This document shows, one piece after another, positions 11,588 through 26,227 of a stretch of DNA of 64,000 bases. Positions within the stretch are counted from its first letter, which is position 1. Each line of letters starts with the position of its first letter. Where the stretch lies: positions 14,924,885-14,988,884 of the forward strand of contig OZ038472.1 of NCBI GenBank assembly GCA_964036295.1, written 5' to 3'. This stretch comes from Plumapathes pennacea (Eukaryota; Cnidaria; Anthozoa; Antipatharia; Myriopathidae). The notes beneath the pieces were generated by a model that worked only from the letters and a program-made list of their open reading frames with translations, was not told where the DNA came from and made no database searches. The translations under genes were made by a program, and so were the position numbers.

Positions 11588-14500
11588 ATGAGGTACGTAC
11601 ACTGCATCACACTTTGTCGATCAAGTTTCACGGTCCAATGAGATCCGATGCTTTCTCCAAGTCAGCTGTCTAATGTCGTGTATATTTCCTGTGTGTACTT
11701 TAATTCGTTGTGACACGCCAGCCAACGTGCATCTTTCTTTATTTCAATGTTTCTACTCGAGTGATGTCGGGAATCAAAGATCGAATTATAGCTGTCTCTC
11801 CGCTTGTTTTTGCGTATTCCTGAAGAATATCCGGCTAATATCCGCCTCGTTCTTCAAAGGTATTGCACTTTATAAGTGGCCGGATATTGTATAGTTCTCT
11901 ATACAGTATGATACAGTATATATACCTGGCAGGAGAAGAAATCACGCAGATATGAAACTGAAAGGCTTAAGATATTTGAACCACGATTGTGCTTGCATGA
12001 CAATGAGTCCAGTTTGACAATTCCTTGCGTTTCACAGTATACACAAGGACTGTAAAGGCGGCCGCTATGACGCTGTTAAGAATAAACTGGATTCAACCAA
12101 TGGACGGGCAGCAATCTTGGAAGCAAAGTCTACCCTTTTTGGTGACACCCCCCTTCTATCTGCCGCACAGGCAGGGCAAGCTGATGTTGTTCAACTCTTG
12201 CTGGATTATGGTGCTGATGTCAATGCTCAAGATAATCAGGGCAACACAGCTCTTCACCTGGTAGCCAAGCGCGATGACGTACAGTGTGCCCAGGTGTTAC
12301 TGGGTGCTGGGAAGATACGCTTGGATCTCACTAATAATGTTTGTCGCACTCCATATGTTGCTGCTAAGAAGTCTCAAAGAGTGAAACGGTTGATCAAGAG
12401 CGCTGGTGAGGCTCTCATGTTTACTTGTTTGTTTATTCTCACATCCCAGAGGGACTTGTGGATGAAAAATATTGTTGTCTCCCAGACCCCTCTTCTCATG
12501 CAGGGTATAGAGGGACTGGGGAAGAAATTCCTAAATTTAAGTTGACCAAAAAAGTTGAGAAAAAAGATTTATACTCTAGAGATTTCTAATATCAAATCTG
12601 TATATATTATGACTTTCTTCCAAAATATTAATGTTGCAGGGAAAAATTTACATTCTGAATGATCACTACATATTTTCTTGTTAATATAGAAATAGTCCAT
12701 GCAGCACGAGATCAAGCTAAAGGGCTTGAGGAAATGTTGGAACAACTGCATGAAGAAGAAACCACTCCAACATGTTTCACTGAAGCACTGGTAGCCGCTG
12801 TGACACAAGACAATGCAAAAGCAGCCAATACGATTATTTGTTCGGTGGCCAAGAAGATTCAACAAGACCCAGCAAAGGATTTTGATGAATTGTACCTTGA
12901 GCAGTGTGTTAAGGCATCCCTTCAGAACGCGTACGGCTGTACTAAGCTGGCTGCTGCTATTTTTGTTTGCCTTCTGGTGAGCCTGGACCGCCAGCGTGAC
13001 ATTTTCTACTTCTTTCATTACCATGACGACATCTACTGCAATGACTTAGTGTCCAAACTGGTGCCACCTACACTTGACGTTGGCAGTGTCATACAAGAGT
13101 TCAGGTATATCTTAAACATCCTCCTTTTCTCCATGCCTGGGAGGGAGACTGGGTTGTGAAACGGGCCTGGGAACCAGCTATCAGTTTGTGAGAATAGATT
13201 TGGTCTAGCTAATTTATGACGTGTTGCCATTTGTTGCGTTTTGATTCAGAAGAGAAAAATTTCCATCGATTTTTAGGAAGCAAATTAATTAACTTTATTG
13301 ACATAACATTGTATGCCTTCCCCAGTAGCTCTTTCCAGGGTCTCATGATATTGAAAACAACGCAAAATGGCGTGACGCAAAAGGAATGGCGCGCGAATCC
13401 CTCCCGCCTTCGCCCCAGTCTTTCGCACTCCAACCTTTTTGCGTCACCGTTGGTATCATGAGAGCCTGGAACAGGCTGCCCTCCCAGATCCGCAGTGATT
13501 ACGCCTTCACAACAGTTTACATGAAACAACTACATATTTCAGGATTCAATGTAATAACCTGAAGATCTGTGACCTAAAAGCCCCGATTAACTTGGCCATA
13601 GCGTGCGGTAGGATGGAAGCGGCGAAAGTTTTGCTGTGGCATGATTGCTACAAGCCCCACTCGACAGTTCCATGGTGTCAACTTGGGCTGACAACGGTCG
13701 ACTCTTCGTGGGTTAAGGACACTGAAAGTATTGATTTCTACGGAAAACTTGAAAGACTGGACTTGCGCGACAACAAACTCCGTAACCTCGCACCTGAGAT
13801 TTTCCAATTACCACTACTAAACACTCTGTTGCTGAACAAGAACGAGTTGAGCGAATTGCCCAAAGTGCATCGATGGACGAGTTCGCTGGTCACTCTGTAT
13901 CTGTGCGAGAACCATTTGGAAAGCCTTCCCGACTGTCTCGGCACCTCGGAGATTCGAAACTTAAAAATCCGGTCAAACAGGTTTAGTGAGATTCCATTGT
14001 GCATTTGTAACCTGGTCAATCTGGAAAGTCTGGATTTCAGAGACAACCCAAAGATCACCGCGCTCCCTCTACCAATGGGAAAGCTTTTGAAGTTGAAATA
14101 TCTTCAGTTTGACGAAAAGAAGGTGAGATTGATTGAAACTTTTGACAGCTTTGTTCCCCAAATCATCGAACGCGTAACATGGAAGTCATAATGGGCATTT
14201 AAAGCGACACTGCTACAAGTCCAACATGTTGCTGTAACTTACAACATGGTGGTAATACGAGAGCACCCAACGAGGATGTTTCTTAAAACACGTTTCTTTG
14301 CGCAAATACTATGGATAGCTTCCCAAAAAGTAGTTCTTTTCGGCTTTTTTCTGTTGCTGGCGAACACAGAGGTGTTCCACATTCCCAGGAAGGCAATTTC
14401 CGACTGTCCATTTCCCAGCAGAGCAGTCCCTTAAAAATCTCCCAGCCACTGATCAAAAAATCACTTTTTTCCCCAGCCAGAATTAATAAACTACCGCTTG

Positions 14501-17089
14501 CAGGCTTTAGAATACATATTTTTGTCTATTTGCGCAGGCTATGCAAGACTGAATTTTGCCAGCGGCCCGAAATGAGTGCTTTTTTCCTCAGCCAGCAGTG
14601 CAGGAAAAATAAAACGCCTGCCAGCACAGGATGCTGTGTGGAACACATGTTTTGCGGAACAGCTCCGATGGGTGCTGCTCGTAATATGCGCCACAGTACG
14701 GTGTAACCTGAAACGGAACATTGCATAAAATCGCTTTCCATATTTGTTCGCGAAGTTTCAAACTGAGCTGGAGTTGACAGTACTGACTTGCGGGGGCCGA
14801 GCGGTTTGGGGGTGGTGGACCTGAATCCGTAATGGAGCTCCAAGCTAGGAAGTCGTGGGTTTAATTCCCACGGCCGGCAGTAGTAAGAAGGTTTTTCATC
14901 CGGGAGGCAACTCCAATAGTTTTACTCCTTCTGAACCTGTCTCTTTTCTACAGGTATTCCACCGGTCGGACATTTAAAGGTGGTGTTACCCTGGTCGATT
15001 TGCAACGATACGATGTTGCGCTAAAAATTGCTCAGGTGTAACACCCCATTGCGAACGATTTTTCGCGATGTTTGCAGTGCTGCAACGCGTTGCAAGTTTT
15101 TGAAAGCGATTCATAAACTTGCAACACCGTTGCGCGAATTTGGAGCAAATCGGCGTTGCAAATCGTCGTTGCAAATTGACCAGTGTAACACCAGCTTAAA
15201 ACACAAGCCTCTGGCTCGGGTGAATGGGCAACCACTCCCTATGCTTCGACTTTAAATAAACGATATTTATTTACTTATTTTATTTTTTACCGTTTGGCCA
15301 GGGGGGAATAACAGTTAAACTATCGTGCTTTTCATTTAGATAACGTATCCAATTGACTGGGAGAAACACCATGGAAGTGTGCACGAGCTAATTGATTGGC
15401 TTAAACAGAAGCTCCGTCAATCACAAAGTGACCGCAGGATGAAGTTGATGGTGACAGGATGGAATGGAAAGGGAAAAACGACCCTGGTGCGAAGACTTCA
15501 AAAGGATTTAAATTATGACGGGAAAAAAGCCACGGAGGGTGAGAAATTTGTGTTCTTTCATTAAAACTTGAAATTAAGCCTAATAGGAACACTGCTGCTA
15601 AAATGTACTCATTGAAGTTTTGCTTTCACATCAATTTCTTAAAGTCTTTTTCGCATTAAAATTGTGAGAATAACCAACTGGAAACCCGTTCTAATCCAAC
15701 AAGGCCCAAACGTCTTGACGAAGCGCGCAAAGTTTTGTGGGCTTATCTGATCACATGATGTGTTGTGTTCACAGGAATCGAGATCAGTAAAGCCCCAATT
15801 ACAAAGCGCACGGGCAAAGGTTTGTTTACCAAGCTGGAGGAACCGATTTTGTTTCAAGTTTGGGACTTCGCCGGACACGATGCTTTTTACGCCACGCACG
15901 TGTGCTTTCTCTCCGCTTTTGCACTCTATCTTCTGGTATGGAACCTGACTGATGGACTTCAGGGCATTTCCGATCTATCAACTTGGCTTGATATGATCAC
16001 CGCACGAGCATTCACAAGGCATGCGCGGACGCTGCCCTTGATAATCGTGGGCACACACCTGGATTTGGTGCCAAAGGAAGACCGTGAAGAACACGTCAGA
16101 AAGATGAGAGCTGATATCGACCGGCTGTTTAAAGAGAGAGATGATCCAGACCTTTTCATCAAAGTGGTTGAAGTAAGCTGTGCACGGGGCTCCATAGAAG
16201 GTATTTAATTCTCCTAACTTTCCCGTATCAAACTGTACAAGTAGTGCTTGGAGCATATATATTATGATCTGTTTGAACTAGCATTTTCTCGATCAAAGTT
16301 TGTCAGTCCTGCCCCAGATTTTTTACCAGTTATAGTTTGAAACAAAGTCAAAAAGTTCACCACAAATAAAGATCATCATCTTTATATACCAGTATGTGGC
16401 TCTTCCCAGATTTGCTACCACTTGTAGTTGGAAAATGCGTCTCAGGGTTACTAGGCTTGATATGATCACCGCACGAGCATTCACAAGGCATGCGCGGACG
16501 CTGCTCTTGATAATCGTGGGCACACCTAAACTCAGGGTTACTAGCGTTAGCTGTCGGTAGATGTCGCCCCAGGGGGAGAGGAGAGGGGGGAGGGATGAGA
16601 GACAAACAGAACTGATGGAAGCAGTAATATTTCTTTTGCCGTGTCAGGAATTGACGTTTTGGAGAAGACCATCTGCGATATGGCGGGGGAGATGCTGAAG
16701 AGCACGCAAGAGGCGCCGGTGCGAGTTCTTGAGGAGCGCATTCCTCGAGTTTATCTGACGCTCATCGACAAGATTAGAGAAATGCGTGCACAACTAAAAG
16801 AAAACAACAAACCTCCTATAATGACGGAGCATCAGTTGAAGGAGGACATCAAATCGGCGATCGGAGCCGGGCATCAGCATCCCAACGACTTTGCGGAAGC
16901 CACACTGTTTTTGCAGGAGAGAGGTGACACAAAGATTACTTTCTCTTATGTTTACTGTCCGTAGTTAATATTTACCCCAAGCTCTACGAGAAACCAATTG
17001 TACATACATGCATACTTTTTTTTGACTAAAGAGGCTTATCGAAGACAATCTAAACGTAAATACAATAAAACATACGCTGAGACAATATA

Positions 17090-17147
<58 letters not shown>

Positions 17148-20100
17148 TAAAAAATAAACAGTACGTATTAAGTAATGTTATCGTAACTCAATTTCGTTTT
17201 TAAATGTTTGTCGTAGGGGCGACCAACAAGTATGGGTGGTTGTGGGTAGGTGTACAAGTGCATCTTTTTATTTCTTTACTGTTTTTAGGGGTAATCCTGC
17301 ATTATGAAGACACTGGTGGCATGTTAAGCGATTTGTACTTCATTGATCCCTTCTGGCTGTGTGACCTGATGGCTAAAGTGATCACAGTAAATGTACTAGG
17401 CTTGGTAAACTCTGACGGAATACTCAAGACAAGCGATCTCCCCTTGCTACTGAAAGACGAACGCTTTCCTGTCGAATCATACCCTAGTTTCATCGAGCTG
17501 TTAACCCGATTCCAGCTTTCCTTCCCGCTCAGCAAAGATCGAGTTCTCGTTCCCTCGAAACTTCCCGAAGAAAAGCCGAAGGAGGCCCGAACGGACGACG
17601 CTGAATGCGAACTAATCAAGCGAATTTACCGATTACCTAATCTGCCCTATGGGTTTTGTAGTCGGTTGATAGCTCGCCTTTTGTATCATCTCTCAGACAT
17701 GCTTGAGGAGGCAATGCGCGTAGACGAAGGGATAAAGTCAACGAGGACAAGAGAATCGCCTTATGGGGTCTCGGCTCTAATGGGCAAGGAGCTGCTGTGC
17801 TGGAGGTCTGGGATCTACTTCCGGCAAGCATCGATGCTGTTCGAGGTTGGTTTCTCCTCCCTCCCCTCAGGCGGCAGGGAAATTCAAATTCTCGTGTCGT
17901 CGAACGAGTCGGGCAAGTGTGTGCTGAATCTCGTTGTTGATCACATCGAGACGCTGATCAGTGAATGGTTCAGTGGAATGAAGAAAATTAAGCGTTTGGT
18001 CCCTTGTTCGGCCTGCGAAAAAGCCAACCAAGAACCACACGAGTTCTCTCTTGACGAATATCATGAAGGTGATGATGTTGCTGGTGTTGTTGGTGCTGGT
18101 ATTGATGTTGCTGGTGTTGATGGTGGTGTTGGTGGTGTTGGTATTGGTGATAATGTTGATTGTGATGGTGGTGTTGGTGATGGTGTTGATTGTGTTGGTG
18201 GTGACGGTAGTCTTCGTGATGGTGATGTTGGAGTAAATGATGCCGGTAATGATGAAAACACCAAAGGCGCACACTTCAAGTGCACCAAACAAGACGCCGT
18301 CTTACCTCTCCACCAACTGGCTCCAGACCTCACATTTCAGGATATCGAGCCCCACTTCATCATACCAAACGGCCAGCTACAATATAACAAGGAGTATGTA
18401 CTGGGCAAGGGAAGCTCTGGTACAGTATACCGCGGTAGGCATGGCAACAAGCATGCAGCCATCAAGGAGTTCAAAGAGAAAAGTTACCGCGAGGTGCGCA
18501 AAGAGGTGGATGTCCTGCGCAGGGTCACGTGTCATCCTAACTTCGTGAGCCTGTTTGGGGTCAGCAGAAAACCGCTGTGCATCGCGATGGAGCTTGAAAG
18601 TAAGGGTTCATTAGAGAGCGTTCTTTTCAACACTCCAGCGCTGAAAATCCCACGTCTTGTGCGCATGGCTATGGCGTGCCAAGTCAGTGACGCGCTTTCG
18701 CTTCTCCACCGCTTGGGTATCGTTTACCGCGATCTACGACCTGCCAATATTTTGGTGCACTCTTTATCCGAAACAGACCGCGTCCATGTGAAGTTGAGCG
18801 ACTTTGGAACTGCCGCCTTCGTCGGACCCGGTGGTCTCAAAAATCCCGTGGGCCCAACAAGGATCTGTGCGCCGGAGATGCTGGAGTTCATCTCCATGGA
18901 GAAATACGACACCAAAGTCGATATATTCTCTCTCGGCGTTCTGTTCTACAGCTTGATCACGCGCAAGCTGGCGTTTCACGAGTTGCAAGATTCGGCCAAG
19001 ATCAAGCAGTGGGTTCTGAAGAGAAAACGCCCCCCCTGGAAAGATGACCCAGCGTCGATGTACAGCTTCATTAACCTCTCGCGGGTCACGTGTCTCTGCT
19101 GGGGTCCTACCGCCGCCGACCGACCGACGGCTGCGCAGGTGCGCGAGCAGCTCGCCAAACCGGTTTTTCAGGCTTTGATGGGCAAGTTCGCCCTGAGCCG
19201 CAACCAGACGTTGCAGTGCATCAGATATTTCCCAGGTGCCCGGCAGATGTGGATCGCGTTCCAAGAAGACACTAAGACGTTCGTCTCTGTTTTTCTTGTG
19301 GGCGAACAGAAACTGCTACAGCCGTGCGCTGTGTATGAAGATTCTTCCTCGTTCGTGTTGAGCTTCATGTGCCCCTTAGGCGAGTTAGTGATGCTTATTT
19401 TTGAGAACGCGGAGGGGCAATTGTTGCTCAAACCTTGTCCTTTAGGAAACCCGGAGTACGCTGGTGATGACGTTATGCATCTGCAGTGTGGGGCCTTGGA
19501 TGACGTCATCGTCCAAGAAAATGACGTCAGCGGGTATACGTTAGTCATTCCGGAAGAAGAGGACGAAACTGCCCCAGAGAGCAATGTCACAATACCTGAC
19601 CGTCCAAATTCCAGGGGCATCACTATAGGAGGGCATAATGTTATAACCAGCTCAGAGAAAGGGTGTCTGTTGCTGTCCTCAGCGGATAGCAGTCGTGCCC
19701 CACGATGTTTGACAAGCGAAGCTTGTTCGGCCGTTTCCGCAGGCGCGGAGCTGTGGTTGGGTGTACGAGACTCCATCACTGTATCATCTTGTCGTCCTGA
19801 GCCTTCAGTCACGGTGGTCAGTGGGCTTCCTGGCGAAAAAACGTCCCTTGCAACTGACGGGCAGAATGTGTGGAGCTTACGGGATGATATCCTCACCAAA
19901 TGGAGCTGTGAAACGAAAAGGAGCCTTCTTTCAATTCACTGTGCATCTCACCTTCAAGCTGTAGTGCCAGGGATGCCTGTATTTGGACATGTCACGTGTT
20001 TCGCACCTGCGCAAGACACTGTTTGGCTAGGAACTGAAAGTGGGCACATTATCATCTGCGATGCGTCTTCTGGGAAGGTTCTGGCTTGGTTCCATCCTTA

Positions 20101-20392
20101 CAACACGGAGGTGGAAAGCCTGACGCTTTGCACAGATGCAGAACCACCCAGGATTGTTAGCTGTGGAGCCGAGCTTGACGGAGTGGGACTGGGAATGAAT
20201 GACGTCACTTGCGCTGTGGAGAAGGGAGAGTTGCTTGTAGTACAGAAACCTTGCGAAGGGAGATCACACCTTAACTCAAGGAAACAAACCAAGGCAAGGC
20301 CGTACACATGGGAGCCAGTTGACCAGGAACTTGGTCATGTGTTGTTGATGTGGCACTCGCTTCCTGCACGTGCTTTTGTTGACAATCATTGA
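11588..20392 (+). CDS. LRRK: LRRK-family ROCO protein kinase, 8 exons
   Basis: Exons 11588-11592, 12038-12405, 12690-13104, 13543-14122, 15340-15538, 15775-16200, 16648-16923 and 17289-20392 join in phase into 1790 residues. Order: ankyrin repeats (about 45-125), leucine-rich repeats (about 328-456), ROC GTPase with P-loop GWNGKGKTTL (near 496), switch DFAGH (near 553) and THLD (near 616), COR (about 665-890), a Gly/Asp/Val low-complexity linker (about 1013-1076), kinase (about 1117-1380) with GKGSSG, AAIKEF, YRDLRPAN (near 1235), DFG (near 1261) and CAPE, then a C-terminal region of about 400 residues resembling a WD-type propeller. This is the LRRK1/LRRK2 architecture, with a short N-terminus as in LRRK1. 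Human LRRK1 and LRRK2 have DYG rather than DFG. Orthology to LRRK1, LRRK2 or a cnidarian-specific paralogue is open. Confidence 0.9.
14792..14880 (+). repeat. tRNA-derived (SINE-like) sequence in a LRRK intron
   Basis: The stretch GGCCGAGCGGTTTGGG resembles an A box/D-arm of a Leu/Ser-type tRNA, and 14855-14871 forms a perfect T-arm (GTGGG, 7-nt loop TTTAATT, CCCAC) with a B-box-like core. The acceptor stem is poor, so a working tRNA is unlikely; a tRNA-headed SINE is the better reading, with its body running to about 14975. Confidence 0.5.
14979..15195. mobile_element. Miniature inverted-repeat element with TTAA-type target duplication
   Basis: The left end GGTGGTGTTACCCTGGTCG is matched by the reverse complement of the right end over about 30 bp, with few mismatches. 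TTAAA flanks it on both sides (14974-14978 and 15196-15200). The interior is rich in GCAACG/CGTTGC words. It is non-autonomous; TTAA duplications are typical of piggyBac-like transposases. Confidence 0.75.
16454..16525 (+). repeat. Intronic copy of a ROC-exon fragment
   Basis: 72 bp copy the exon sequence 15985-16056 with a single C-to-T difference. It lies in the following intron, outside the coding model, and would be a partial duplicate of the segment encoding LDMITARAFTRHARTLPLI. Confidence 0.9.
17090..17148. repeat. (CTA)n microsatellite
   Basis: Nearly perfect ACT/CTA trinucleotide run in the last intron of the LRRK-like gene. Confidence 0.9.
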
Positions 20393-20711
20393 TGTAGTGG
20401 TTCAACAACAACAAACAAGGTTTTGCTCCAAAGTTCCCAACCGGCCATCACCCAGGCCACCAGCGATCACCACGGCAGGCGGTTATGGCAAGACGGACAC
20501 ATTTTGTTTGACTGGACCCACATATTTTTAGCCCAGTGTATTACAATTTGTTGACAATCATTGATGTAGTGACAACGACAAACAGGGTTTTGTTCCAAAG
20601 TTCCCAACCGGCCATCACCCAGGCCACCAGCCATCACCACGGCAGGCGGTTATGGCAAGATGGACGCATTTTGTTTGACTGGACCCACATATTTTTAGCC
20701 CAGTGTATTAC
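20375..20711. repeat. 172-bp tandem duplication across the LRRK stop codon and 3' UTR
   Basis: The segment beginning TTTGTTGACAATCATTGATG at 20375 recurs at 20547 with a 172-bp offset and few changes, ending with CCCAGTGTATTAC. The unit starts inside the last codons of the kinase gene, so the duplicate carries a second copy of the terminal coding bases and stop. Confidence 0.9.
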
Positions 20712-20883
20712 CTGGTAACATTCACTAAAAGTTGTTTGATGTACAGTATTCATGGTGGTTATAGACAGCAGACACATTTCACAAAGGCTGAAATATCCCT
20801 GTTAAAAAATCACCATAGTTTGGATAGCTAAATATGAATGTTATTGACCGCAAGACAAATCAACAATAATGTATTTTCTAAGA

Positions 20884-20889
20884 ATTTAT
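20884..20889 (-). terminator. Candidate poly(A) signal for DDX39B
   Basis: AATAAA on the minus strand, about 240 bp downstream of the DDX39B stop. Position fits a 3' UTR end but no other evidence supports it. Confidence 0.4.
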
Positions 20890-21124
20890 TGATTCCTCAT
20901 GAAAGATAAAATACAAGCATTGAAACGTGAATGACATTGGATGTAACAATAAACAAAAAAGCTAATACATTTTACATGTTAACTAAGGATTGATTCCTCC
21001 AGCCTATTTCATCTTGCTGCACTTGTGTGATGACCCATGCAAGCTGTACAACAGCTTCTTTCTGTTTGCAAGTTCACCAGCAAACTTATGGGGTATCAAC
21101 AGACTTGTTTGAACTTGTGGGGAA

Positions 21125-25613
<4,489 letters not shown>

Positions 25614-26227
25614 TTTGGAAGACTCCTTGACGGAAAAGATCGAAGCTCACTTAGTTTCATTAGCCACCGCGTACAAAAATTACTCAGCCTTGAAGAGGTT
25701 GTTGTACCACTTCGAATCATTGCAAAAATTTTAAAGGATGGTCAAGGATGAGGAAAATTTCAATGGATGAAAATCTACCTTGCTCAAAACTTTTCTTACA
25801 GTGAAGCAGAAAAGGACAGAAGCGACGCTTTGCCAAGAGGCATTCTGGGAAATTGGGCACGCGCACTGAAATGACGATGTAGAACCTGTGGGAGAGGGGC
25901 TAAGGTAGGGACAAACGGCAGCTTTAAAGTCTTCTTTTGGAATCACATTGCTATAAATGCAGAATAGCTTCCATAAAGGAGTTAAGATGGTCAGTTTGTC
26001 GTAAAGGAAGGCCTTTTTCTATGAGAGGATGCTTCCATACAAAAATCAGTGCAATAATGTCAAGAATTCTTATCCCCCACCCCCTTTGCAAGCAAAGTAG
26101 ACATGGCGCTTACAAATTATTTCGTCTGGACGTTTGGCACGAAGACAAGACAGGTTTGCGTAAGAGAAGAGGCATAGTTTAGTTCTCATCAGACATTTCA
26201 AAACCTCTCTCTGCTCTATTGCAGCTC
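25614..26227. promoter_or_regulatory. Divergent region between DDX39B and the class V aminotransferase
   Basis: About 610 bp separate the two start codons. A splice acceptor just before the plus-strand start (ending at 26224) implies a 5' non-coding exon of that gene within this stretch or overlapping it. No distinctive promoter motif is visible. Confidence 0.45.

Noticed and set aside
14792..14880. A functional tRNA gene
   Set aside because: The T-arm is good but the acceptor stem and anticodon arm are not convincing; it lies in an intron next to SINE-like sequence.
18051..18236. Separate plus-strand and minus-strand frames over the GGTGATGTTG repeat
   Set aside because: They are shadows of the low-complexity linker in the LRRK-like kinase.
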